From NCBI GenBank assembly GCA_011032825.1, contig JAADJZ010000015.1:248001-312000 (forward strand): DNA of 64,000 bases, given 5' to 3'. The position numbers and the translations under genes are program-made. Of the stretch, positions 54,824 through 64,000 are shown piece after piece. Under the pieces are notes generated by a model. That model saw only the letters and a program-made list of their open reading frames with translations. It made no database searches and was not told the origin of the DNA. Each line of letters starts with the position of its first letter. Position 1 is the stretch's first letter. This DNA is from Massariosphaeria phaeospora (Eukaryota; Ascomycota; Dothideomycetes; Pleosporales).

Positions 54824-55860
54824 GATCCGTTGCAGTTGGTAGCGGCAATCACAAACAAGGAACGAATTGATCCGGCCTGAGATGGAAAGACACGCTGGGG
54901 AGGCGGCGGGGCAATTTGGCTTAGCCCAACAGGCGGTGGATGATGATGGAGACTGCCATGGTAGACCTGGGGGACTCGGGAGTGATGAAGGGTCGCCCGC
55001 CCTGCGGAGGCTTGCAGCTAACGCGGGGAAGACGCACGCTAGACCTCACATGTGCAGAACCAGGCAAAATGGCTCTGACAATTCATGCCTAAACTGCTGT
55101 TGTACCAGCGTGAGGATGGAGTCGTCTCCACGGACGTGATGCGCTACGGACGCGCATTCGGCGCACCAATTTCGTTGGACGTTCGTCTATTCCCGAGGTC
55201 AGAGAGCGGCATCATGTCAGGTGACCGGCTGAAGAAAGCTCAACTGCTGAACTGCATGCAGCTTGGCGCAGTGCTGGCTGCGTTGGCATTACCACAAGGC
55301 CATGTTGATGTTGAAGATACAGGAGGCATTTAGTTGCTTTTGAGGAAGCGGTCCACTGCCGCCTCTTGCCACATACGAATGAACATACATGAGGTCCTGT
55401 AGGACGTTTTTGACGCTAAGATAGGGCGTTTTGAGACTGTAGAGGTGTATAAGTGTAGCTAGCTAGTGTTGAATATCTATAGTTACACTACATAAATTGA
55501 GCTGTTACACAAGTAAACATAATGTTATTAAGCAAGGTAAGCTTCAACAGCAGATTTGGCCTATATAGAGACCTTAATGGGTCTTTGTAGTCAACAGCAA
55601 AAATACGCCGTAGAGAACACCCTGCATGTTCACTCGTATGTGGCAACAGGCGGTACCACCTAGTCTCCACGAGCCACCACCCCGACAGACGACATTTGCT
55701 CCTGGACCCACCACAATGCTTCTCGAATCCGAACGCCGCCGCTCTCCACATTTTTGCAGGTCTTAGCCGACTGAGACCTTTTCCCGCTCGTAAATCGAAG
55801 TGGATGATTTGTCTGCAGGAAAAGCAACACCTCCAACGCCTCCCGGAGATGCATGAAAAT
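54824..55860. other. Intergenic region between GID4 and MAGO
   Basis: An ATG frame at 55085-55333 (82 codons) has no family motif and only neutral codon use, so I leave it uncalled. The part 55440-55560 is TA-rich and short. No RNA gene was seen. Confidence 0.45.
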
Positions 55861-56633
55861 TTAGATGGGCTTGATCTGCGCGTGGCATAAGTACGCTGTA
55901 CCGAACAGAAGTGTTCGGTCAGGAATGCATACCTTGAAGTGCAAAGAGATGAGTGAGAATACGAGCGCCTTCAAATCCTGGACAAGATAGTAGAACACGC
56001 GAAGGCCTTCTGGGTCGGACGAGTCTTGTACGTCCTGCAGTGAGCCGATCTTAGCAGTCTGTCTGCCATGTTAGTCCAGCTTGTTTAGCAGGCAAATGTT
56101 CTGACCTCGAAGGATATGTGCTCGTTCCCCATACGGATTTCCAGCTCTTGGCGCCCATCCTTATTCTTCTGCGGCCATTTCGTGTCGTCTTCCCTGGCAA
56201 ACCGTTAGCTTCACATCTGAATCGAATATATTCTTGCAGGGCGCACTTCATGATGTCGCTGTCCTTGACGATACGCTTGATCTCTGCAACCAGAGCATGG
56301 CTAACGCACACTAACGCCATCAGCAGCAATCAAAAAATGGCAGGATCGGGCATCTCACTTTCTTTGCGAATCAAAGAGTCATTTCTGTAGTTGGAGTTGT
56401 TCGCGTATCGAGCAGATGCACTGCGACCATCGCCAAGTACGCGGAAGTCAAATTCTTCGTCAAAATTAGCCGTTGTATACCATGAGTGAGTTCGGCATCA
56501 CGCACCCAGGAACTCGTGTCCAAAACGTCCTTGATGACCTGAACTGGAGAATGTTAGCCTTCCAAGGATCCTAGAAGACAAGAGCGAGAAGGGCCTACTA
56601 GTATCGGAGATAGAATGGCTCGACTGTGCTCAT
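55861..56633 (-). CDS. mago: Mago nashi, exon-junction complex core subunit (153 aa, six introns)
   Basis: Exons on the minus strand are 56633-56599, 56543-56506, 56454-56359, 56310-56247, 56193-56106, 56058-55933 and 55875-55861. Six introns of 47-57 bases separate 462 coding bases. Every junction restores the Mago sequence: [56 protein letters not shown], then [60 protein letters not shown] and SLHFKIKPI. Mago binds Y14 and locks the complex on spliced mRNA with eIF4A3. The protein is very highly conserved, so the exon calls are firm; [11 protein letters not shown] replaces the more usual KE-LWLSP segment. The final exon codes only I-K-P-I and the stop. The gene is head-to-head with SEC26. 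Confidence 0.94.
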
Positions 56634-57123
56634 CGCGGCGATAGTCTGTGGAGGATGTGATGTGGAATGCTCTGCTGCAGACAGAACTTTTGAGTGCAAC
56701 AACTCGAGGTAGGCCTGGCGAGGTTCGTTTGGTGGTCGTTGGCGGACATGTTCACGATCGGCGGCGGCGGCGGACCCTTGTCGGGCTAGCCGAGGCTTGG
56801 CGTTTCCCTGACCACTTTCTCGATAGAGACCACCTGGAGAGTGGTGATGATGTTCCTCTAAAACTGTGCCTGCCGCCACCCCGTGAAAGCTGCCCCGTGG
56901 TGCCTCGGTACTTCCTCGTCTTATTCTCCTCTCTTCCCGCTCCCGACTCACCGACCGCGCGCTCGTCCTGCCCTCCGAGTCCTTTCCATACACGTAGCAG
57001 CCCGCCTATTCTGGACACCAAAGGAATTGACGGCTGACGGCCGATTGCGCGCGCGTACAGGCATTGGAGTCGGAGAACACGCCTAAGTCCACGAGACGCG
57101 CACACATCAACTAGGCTAGCATC
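56634..57123. promoter_or_regulatory. Bidirectional promoter of MAGO and SEC26
   Basis: A 490-base gap separates two start codons that face away from each other. It is GC-rich, with CGGCGGCGGCGG near 56760. Frames on both strands lack motifs. No TATA-like element stands out. Confidence 0.5.
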
Positions 57124-60100
57124 ATGGCGACATTTTTGGAGAATTCTTACAGTCTGGTAGGTGCTACTTGGCCTCTCGAGCGCCGGAGCTGACCGAGTAT
57201 ACAGGTTCACCAGGACAATGCTGCGGACATCCCTTCTCAAAATGAGCTCAAGCAAGCTCTGGAGAAGGGGACGGACGAGTCGAAGATTGAGACCATGGTA
57301 TGCGCATACCCACCCAACTGCCCCGCGATGCCCGGTAGTCCACAGCCTGACCCTCTCTGTAGAAGAAGATCCTCTCTATAATGCTGAACGGCGACCCTCA
57401 AGTCGGCCTCCTCATGCACATAATACGCTTCGTCATGCCGAGCAAGTCGAAGACGCTGAAGAAGCTGATGTATCTCTTCTTGGAGGTGTGCCCCAAGCAC
57501 GATGCCCAGGGGAAGCTCCGCCAGGAATGGATATTGGTGTGGTGCGTACATGAGATATTCTCCTGGGACGGGACGGGACGGCTAACTGTTTGGAAGCAAT
57601 GCGATCCGTTTCGACCTCCAGGCGCCGAACGAATACGTTCGGGGCACCACGCTGCGCTTCGTGTATGGATTCGTGCCTGCTATCGAATTCCTCTAACATT
57701 ATTACAGAACGAAGTTGCGCGATGCGGAATTGGTCGAGCCATTGCTACGTAGGATTATTCCCAATCCCCTACAGCATACCATCGTCGCTAACAGATGGTA
57801 AAGAACCTGTTCGTCAGTGTCTCACGCATCGTCATGCGTACGTCCGGAAAAACGCATCTTTTGCAATTGCGTCTATCTTCACTCATCTACCAGAACTCAT
57901 GCCAGATGCGCCTGATATCTTGACGACCTTCCTTGAGGAGGAGAACGACGCGACCTGCAAGCGCAACGCTTACGCTGCTCTCTCTTCCATCAGCCACGAA
58001 AAGGCGCTGGAGTATTTGAGCACCGTCTTTGACTCCATTCCCAACCATGATGAGCTAGTGCTCCTTGCAGAGCTCGAATTCATCCGTAGGGATGCGATCG
58101 CTAATCCCCAAAATAAGGCACGGTATCTTCGACTGATCTTCGACCTCCTCGAGTCGAGTGTATCGACGGTGATATACGAAGCCGCCCACGCTCTCACCAC
58201 GCTTACAAGTAACCCTGTTGCCGTGAAGGCCGCTGCTGCAAAGTTTGTGGAATTAGCTATCAAAGAACCCGACAACAATGTAAAACTTATAGTTTTGGAA
58301 AGAGTGAACCAATTGAGGGAGAAGAATGAGGGGGTACTGGACGACCTAACCATGGAAGTTCTCCGCGTCCTGTCGAGTCCGGATCTAGATGTGCGGAAGA
58401 AGGCACTCAATATCGCACTTGAGATGGTCACGAGCCGGAACGTTGAAGAGGTCGTCCTGCTATTGAAGAAAGAGCTCATGAAGACCGCCGATGAGCAATA
58501 CGAGAAGAATACCGAGTACCGTGCACTTTTGATCTCCGCTATCCACCAGTCTGCCATTAAATTTCCGGAAGTCGCCGCAAGCGTAGTGGGCTCTCTCATG
58601 GACTTCATCTCCGACGTCAGCAGCAGCGCATCCGCAGTGGACGTCATTTCTTTTGTCAAAGAAGTAGTCGAACGATTCCCTGACTTGCGGGCTTCCATCG
58701 TAGAACGGCTTGTGGCTACTCTGGCTGAAGTGCGCGCCGGGAAAGTGTACCGCGGAGTGCTTTGGATTATTGGAGAATTTTCTCTGGAGGCGAAGGATAT
58801 CCGAGATGCCTGGAAAGGCATACGCGCATCCCTTGGCGAAATTCCTATCCTTGCTTCGGAGCAGCGGCTGTTAGACGAAGCCTCCGAAGGAAAGGAACCT
58901 ACCGAACAAGTGAACGGCCATGCTAAACCTGCAGCTCCATCCGGGTCACGGAAGGTCCTTGCAGATGGTACTTATGCGACAGAGAGTGCACTCACATCGT
59001 CTGCTGCTGCCAAAGCGAAATTAGAAGCCGTCAAAAATTCGCAGAAGCCCCCGTTACGTCAGCTCATCCTCGATGGTGACTACTATCTTGCTGCGGTACT
59101 CTCGAGTACCCTCACCAAGCTTGTTATGCGGCATTCGGAAATATCAAACGAAACGGCCCGCACCCACGCATTACGCGCTGAAGCCATGCTCATCATGATC
59201 TCTATCATCCGAGTGGGACAATCACAGTTCGTGAAGACTTTTATCGACGAGGACTCAGTTGATCGAATTATGACATGTGTTCGTTCCTTGTCTGAGTTTG
59301 CTCAGCGGAAGGAACTGGAGAGAGTCTTTTTAGAGGATACACGAAAGTCGTTCCGTACTATGGTTCAAGCCGAAGAGAAGAAGAGGAAAGAGAAAGAAGC
59401 CTCTGAGAAGGCGAAATCAGCGGTCAATGTCGATGACTCCTTTTCTATCCGACAATTGAAGAAGAAAGACTCGGATGGAACTGACGAGATTGAACAAGAC
59501 TTAGAACGGGCTACAGGAGGCGACACGGCTACTGAGGATCTTACTTCAAAACTCAGCCGAGTAGTGCAACTCACTGGCTTCTCAGACCCTGTGTACGCGG
59601 AGGCCTACGTCAAGGTAAACAATAATGATATGGCTGCGATTTTTTCTGACTGTTGTAGGTGCATCAATTCGATATCGTTCTTGACGTGCTGCTCGTCAAC
59701 CAGACGACCGAAACACTCCAGAATCTTACAGTGGAATTCGCGACATTGGGGGATCTCAAGGTTGTCGAACGACCCCCTACGCAGAATGTGGCGCCGCATG
59801 ACTTCATCAATATACAGGCCACTATCAAAGGTACTTTTTCCACAGGATCAGCTTGTTACGACATACTTACAACTACTAGTGTCTTCGACTGACACCGGTG
59901 TCATATTCGGTAACGTACTATACGAGGGGTACGTGCAACAGCTTCTATATGTATACATGCATGCTAAGACACAAGCAGTGAGAAGGGAGTAGACTCCAAC
60001 GTTGTCATTCTGAATGATGTCCACGTGGACATCATGGACTACATCAAGCCGGCGTACTGCACCGAGACCCAATTCCGCACAATGTGGACCGAGTTCGAGT

Positions 60101-60457
60101 GGGAAAACAAGGTTAACATCCTCAACTCCAAGGCCAAGACGCTACGAGAGTTCTTGAAGCAATTGATGGCAAGCACAAATATGAGCTGCCTCACACCGGA
60201 AGCATCTATGAAAGGCGATTGCCAATTCTTGTCAGCCAACTTGTACGCCAGGAGTGTGTTTGGTAAGTATTCACCGCTGTTCTCCATATACCGCGTTCTA
60301 ATCCGAGACAGGGGAGGATGCTCTCGCCAATCTAAGTATAGAAAAGGAAGGAGACAATGGTCCGATCACAGGATTCGTACGCATTCGAAGTCGTTCACAA
60401 GGGTTGGCGTTGAGCTTGGGGTCGTTGAAGGGGCTGAATAAGGTTGGCGTGGCATGA
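57124..60457 (+). CDS. sec26: Coatomer subunit beta, beta-COP/Sec26 (960 aa, nine introns)
   Basis: Exons are 57124-57156, 57205-57297, 57363-57541, 57597-57662, 57708-57748, 57795-59614, 59659-59830, 59880-59928, 59979-60262 and 60312-60457; introns are 44-65 bases. The start [20 protein letters not shown] and the helical-repeat adaptin-like solenoid ([55 protein letters not shown]) match beta-COP. The C-terminal domain begins about 690 ([20 protein letters not shown]) and the appendage platform ends [20 protein letters not shown]. Beta-COP is part of the COPI F-subcomplex, which coats retrograde Golgi-to-ER vesicles. A charged linker ([15 protein letters not shown]) lies near 610. The length equals the family norm (about 950-975). 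Confidence 0.95.
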
Positions 60458-60887
60458 TAGGTCGTAGTAGAATGAGGAAAGCCTTTGAGGGTGGGCAACG
60501 AGGTTACAGAGCATGTATGGCTATGAGTGATGAAAGTCAATGTGAGGCTTCGTTTGCGCACATGTTCCAGGAGACCAAGACCGGCTGGATATGAAAATTC
60601 AAAGGGGCATGACGTTGAGAGTGTAGCATTGGCGTACTTTGTAGCTCGAAACTCAATGAAGTAGCATTTGTGCAGAAGTTCGGGGGCCATCACAAGCGGC
60701 GTCGGACCGGCATGTGTTTGCTCGTCATAGCTCGCGGAAGCCTCGGCTCAGAACGGCTCGGTGGTGACCTCTCTTTGTAACCCCTGCTTGACGAGTGCTG
60801 ACGCAGGGCCAGGCTTCGGCGCGCTGTTGCTCTTACCACTCAATCTACTCCAGAGATGCAGTGGATTTTCTATTCTTACTCGTGACC
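60458..60887. other. Intergenic region between SEC26 and LCB4
   Basis: This 430-base stretch holds the SEC26 3' flank and the LCB4 promoter, both genes rightward. I see nothing else in it. Confidence 0.5.
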
Positions 60888-62525
60888 ATGTCTCTCGCTG
60901 TCGATAATGACCCTTTCAAAGACCCTTCGCTACGCGGCTCTTCCGCGCCGCCGCAACCTCCGCACGAATCACCTCATGTTCCCGATACCCTCGCTGTTGG
61001 TAGAAACGCGTCGTTGACACTCGGAACCGATTCTTTGATTGTTTTAGGTACGTTGCGTTCAGCATACGGTAGACGTGAGCGAACTGTGCTCACTGGTCTC
61101 TAGACGAAGGGTTGCTGCAAAGCAAAGGCGCAAACTGCTGCGGCATCAACCTTGCCGGCAGTAAGCTTGTCCTATTCCATAGCCCGCCTCCCCATTGACT
61201 GTAAAACAGAGAATAAGACTACTCGCTCGATCCCCTTCGCTAGCATCCTTTGGGCCGAACACTCGGAAGATGGCCATGTCACCATCCAGTATGCGCATAC
61301 CGTCTCGAAGACCGTCGTTCGACCCGCCATTATCAGCTACCAGCTCGACAAGGTGGACAGCGCGTTGACAGCGGCATGGATAGAAAAGCTGCTTGCCCGA
61401 GCGTACGGTGCCTCGCAGCGCCAGAAGCGCGTCAAGGTTCTCGTCAACCCGTTTGGGGGTCAAGGGGCGGCGCTGAAGAGCTACCACAAGCACATTGCGC
61501 CCATACTTGCCGCAGCAAGATGTGAACTTGACGTGGAGCACACGCAATACAGCGGTCATGGCGTGGATATTGCAAAGAACCTTGATATGGAGGCATTCGA
61601 TGTTGTCGCGTGCTGCTCCGGAGACGGGATCCCTCATGAGGTCTGGAATGGCTTGGGCCAGAGGGAAGATGCCGCTCGTGCGTTGTTCAAACTTGCGATT
61701 TCGCAGCTTCCATGTGGCTCGGGCAATGCCATGAGCCTCAACTTCAACGGCACCGCTAGCCCCAGCCTCGCTGCCCTCGCGGTAGTCAAGGGGCTCCGGA
61801 CACCCCTCGACCTTGTCTCAGTAACTCAAGGGGATACCCGAATGCTCTCCTTCCTCTCGCAGGCCGTCGGTATTGTAGCCGAGGCCGACCTCGCAACAGA
61901 GCATCTGCGCTGGATGGGCAACGCACGCTTCACATGGGGTGTCCTCTCGCGCCTTATTGGGCAGACCATATACCCCGCCGACATAGCCGTGCAAGTGGTA
62001 CACGACAGCAAAGCCGCAATTAGAGCGGCCTATCAGGCGGAAACCTCGAACTCCTCGCCGAGCCACGACGACCGACCCATACCCGCTACTGGGACCGCGC
62101 TCCCCGCCTTGAAATACGGAACTATCAACGACCCACTCCCGCCCTCCTGGACCCTCATCCCCCACGATAAGCTCGGGAACTTCTATGCTGGAAACCTGGC
62201 CTACATGTCCCCCGACAACAACTTCTTCCCCGCCGCGCTACCTTCGGACGGCTGCATAGACCTAGTTCGGATCAGGGGCGACATCAAGCGGCACACTGCG
62301 GTACAGACGATGTTAGCTATCTCGGAGAACAAGTTTTTCGACTTACCGCATGTGGATTATCAGAAGGTTAGCGCATATAGGATAATACCGAAAGGTCAGA
62401 AAGATGGGTATATCAGTATTGACGGAGAGAAAGTGCCGTTTGCGCCGTTTCAGGTGGAGGTGCATAGGGGATTAGGCACGGTGTTGAGTAGGAGCGGGCA
62501 TTTGTTTGAAGCGGAGGGGGTGTAG
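60888..62525 (+). CDS. lcb4: Sphingoid long-chain base kinase, LCB4/sphingosine kinase family (510 aa, two introns)
   Basis: Exons are 60888-61047, 61104-61160 and 61210-62525; the introns are 56 bases (GTACGT..CTCTAG) and 49 bases (GTAAGC..AAACAG). The middle exon is 57 bases and supplies the CCG motif (KGANCCGINLAG). The DAGK-like catalytic domain follows: VLVNPFGGQGAA (about 149), nucleotide and catalytic loop CCSGDGIPHEVWNGL (about 206), LPCGSGNAMSLN (about 240), and substrate-side SQAVGIVAEADLATEHLRW (about 292). A C-terminal lobe has FYAGNLAYMSPDNNFFPAAL and SDGCIDLVRIRG. The enzyme phosphorylates phytosphingosine and dihydrosphingosine to the 1-phosphates at ER/Golgi/endosomal membranes. 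PCGSGNA instead of PGGSGNA is common in fungi. Confidence 0.94.
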
Positions 62526-63131
62526 GGGGTGGCAGCATTAGTGGGCTTGAGTAACTGTCTGGATGGACAAGGTGCGGATCAGGAGGTCTCGGAGGGAATT
62601 CCACAGCGTTGATTTTAGTTGCTTTGATTCCATCGCGATATATCATTGGCATGCATTGTTCCACTCTGCGTAGGTAGGTACTCCCCAGATAGGTTTTCTT
62701 GTTATTGGTTTTTAGAGAGCTACGATATCCAGAGAGAAGAGAGTGCACTATAAGCAATTCTTAATTTTGACCTCATATTCAGCGCGTTCAATATCACGTT
62801 TAGAATACTTTCCCTTTCAATAAGATCCCGTAGATATCGTAGATTCCATCTCATGATGGATCAGTCAAGCTCGTCCCGAGTCGGGTCCGGTCAATTCCGG
62901 TGTTACATGTTACACCCCGCGCCCGCCCCGCTCCCATGAGTCACGGCTTGCAAATTTTCTTTTCTGGCAGGCGCGCCCCACAAGACGACCCGCCCCAACA
63001 ATAATCACCCAACCTTTTCCCTCACTGCCCCGATCGGTAATTCAGTCTGGCCAACTGGTTTTATTTTGCTATGGATATATATTTAATACTTCTAAAAATA
63101 CTCCATCAATTCATTCAAAGCGATTAAAAAA
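62526..63131. other. Intergenic region between LCB4 and the tRNA gene
   Basis: AT-rich parts alternate with a C-rich block near 62915-63010. No gene is recognised. Confidence 0.5.
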
Positions 63132-63203
63132 AGCTGAGTGGCGCAGCGGAAGCGCGCCGGGCTCATAACCCGGAGGACAGTGGATCGAAACCACTCTCAG
63201 CTA
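63132..63203 (+). tRNA. Initiator tRNA-Met (anticodon CAU), 72 bases, no intron
   Basis: The sequence folds as a full cloverleaf: acceptor stem AGCTGAG/CTCAGCT with A1-T72 and A73; D arm GCGC-AGCGGAA-GCGC; anticodon arm CCGGG-CTCATAA-CCCGG with three consecutive G-C pairs at the bottom of the stem; T arm AGTGG-ATCGAAA-CCACT. The A1-U72 pair, A54 in place of T54, A60 and the GGG/CCC anticodon stem are the eukaryotic initiator hallmarks. The internal A and B boxes match (TGGCGCAGCGG and GGATCGAAACC). A T5 run at 63215-63219 is the likely Pol III terminator. It supplies Met-tRNAi for start-codon selection. Confidence 0.97.
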
Positions 63204-63837
63204 TGGGATCTTTATTTTTCGCTAGGGGCGCGCGTTCGAGTTTGGGTGCGGGAAGAGTGTTTTTTTGTTGGGGTTTTTTTTTTGGTGGGTGAGGGGTGAG
63301 GGGTGAGGGACTAGGGCACTTTAGGAATTGTACATAGATAATAGTTCTAGGGTTGTATTGCAAAGGTAAGCCTCTGCGGGAGTCTTCTTGCTAACTTGCC
63401 TTGCCTTCAAATCAACTTAATGTTAACAAGTGCATTTCTGTTAGAGGATAGGACAACTATGACTATATTCTGGCGCACAGGACTTCTCAAGATAACCCAC
63501 AGCCCCAATCCAAAAGTTCTACTGTACGACCTAGTCTGAGATCAGACTGCGGACAATTGTAGTGAGAACGGGATCTGCGATGGTGCTCCACGTTCACTAA
63601 CTACCAAAACGCCGAAAACGCCGAGTAAGGGTCCGCTAAATCAGGGTCTGTCCAATCAGGAATCAGGAACATGCTGCGTCCCTCACATTTGCAGCACGTC
63701 CTCTCTTCATGATGCGACAAGACCTTCAACATCGATGCAACCTCCCCGATTTATGCTAGAACTTCGCATACTATCTAGAGAGGTCGTCTCTACCAGCCAC
63801 GAATTAGGTAGTCCACGGGGACGGGGATGGTCGACAG
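63204..63837. other. Intergenic region between tRNA and the Zn2Cys6 gene
   Basis: The stretch holds a T-rich run near 63260-63282 and a GTGAGGG tandem near 63288-63309. The rest is ordinary sequence and should include the promoter of the regulator starting at 63838. Confidence 0.5.
63215..63219 (+). terminator. Pol III terminator of the initiator tRNA gene
   Basis: Five T in a row lie 11 bases after the end of the tRNA, the expected place and form of a Pol III stop signal. Confidence 0.7.
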
Positions 63838-64000
63838 ATGCATCAGCAATCACAAGAAACATCTAGTCACTTTGTGTCGTTCGATATGGAGAGCTCTCAC
63901 CCTAAAACTCGGAACGCTTGTGACCGATGTCACTTTCGAAAGCTGAAATGTGAAAGGGCTAGGATAGCCAGTTGTGGGCGGTGTACTCAAGATGGAGAGC
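63838..64000 (+). CDS. Zn(II)2Cys6 transcription factor, N-terminal part (3' cut by window edge)
   Basis: ATG 63838 opens a frame that stays open to the window end (54 codons). Residues 28-49 are the fungal zinc binuclear cluster: ACDRCHFRKLKCERARIAS, then CGRC, spacing C-x2-C-x6-C-x7-C-x2-C; the sixth Cys lies beyond the window. The basic RKLK stretch contacts DNA CGG triplets in this family. Only the DNA-binding head is visible, so the regulated pathway cannot be told. A second Met at residue 17 (MESSHPKTRNACDRC) is an alternative start. Confidence 0.9.
   Translation, partial: MHQQSQETSSHFVSFDMESSHPKTRNACDRCHFRKLKCERARIASCGRCTQDGE

Noticed and set aside
55085..55333. 82-codon ATG frame between GID4 and MAGO
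   Set aside because: No recognisable domain and no codon or context support; could be reconsidered with transcript data.

Overview
This 64 kb window comes from the nuclear genome of a filamentous ascomycete (Pezizomycotina, probably a dothideomycete-like lineage; the class is only a guess). The signs are dense genes with many 44-66 base introns (GTAAGT/GTATGT donors, CTAAC/CTGAC branch sites), fungal-only families (NRC-2-type flippase kinase, DASH subunit Dad3, Zn2Cys6 regulator, DIM-5/Clr4-type methyltransferase), low-complexity leaders, and short TpA-rich tracts that look like RIP (repeat-induced point mutation) relics. No bacterial, viral, plasmid or CRISPR features were seen.

Layout, left to right. 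1-6 kb: tail of an unidentified gene, a small helical hypothetical protein, an F-box protein, and TAF10. 6.4-9.7 kb: mitochondrial ribosomal protein uS19m head-to-head with MRE11. 10-17.5 kb: a long disordered protein with an eIF4E-binding-type motif at its N-terminus, then the NRC-2/Fpk1 AGC kinase. 18.7-23 kb: DAD3, mitochondrial ribosomal protein uS5m, and the tRNA m5U methyltransferase TRM2, which is frameshifted in this sequence. 23.8-31.4 kb: an intronless 2,497-residue repeat and coiled-coil protein. 32.5-36.3 kb: an MCT-type major facilitator and a conserved mitochondrial-looking protein. 37-48 kb: gene-poor stretches around a LARP1-type RNA-binding protein. 48.3-53.1 kb: chromodomain plus SET H3K9 methyltransferase, RRP1 and TRM8. 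53.6-62.5 kb: GID4/VID24, Mago nashi head-to-head with beta-COP (SEC26), and the sphingoid base kinase LCB4. 63-64 kb: an initiator tRNA-Met gene and the start of a Zn2Cys6 transcription factor.

These are mostly single-copy housekeeping genes, not one pathway. Several touch translation (two mitoribosomal proteins, TRM2, TRM8, RRP1, LARP1, an eIF4E-binding candidate, initiator tRNA), but they are scattered among unrelated genes on both strands. Head-to-head pairs sharing short promoters are uS19m/MRE11, uS5m/TRM2, KMT1/RRP1 and MAGO/SEC26. Exon structures were derived by hand from splice consensus, reading-frame closure and family motifs; every joined reading frame reported closes arithmetically, except TRM2. 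Many long open frames start at TTG, GTG or CTG, so starts were moved to the first sensible ATG.
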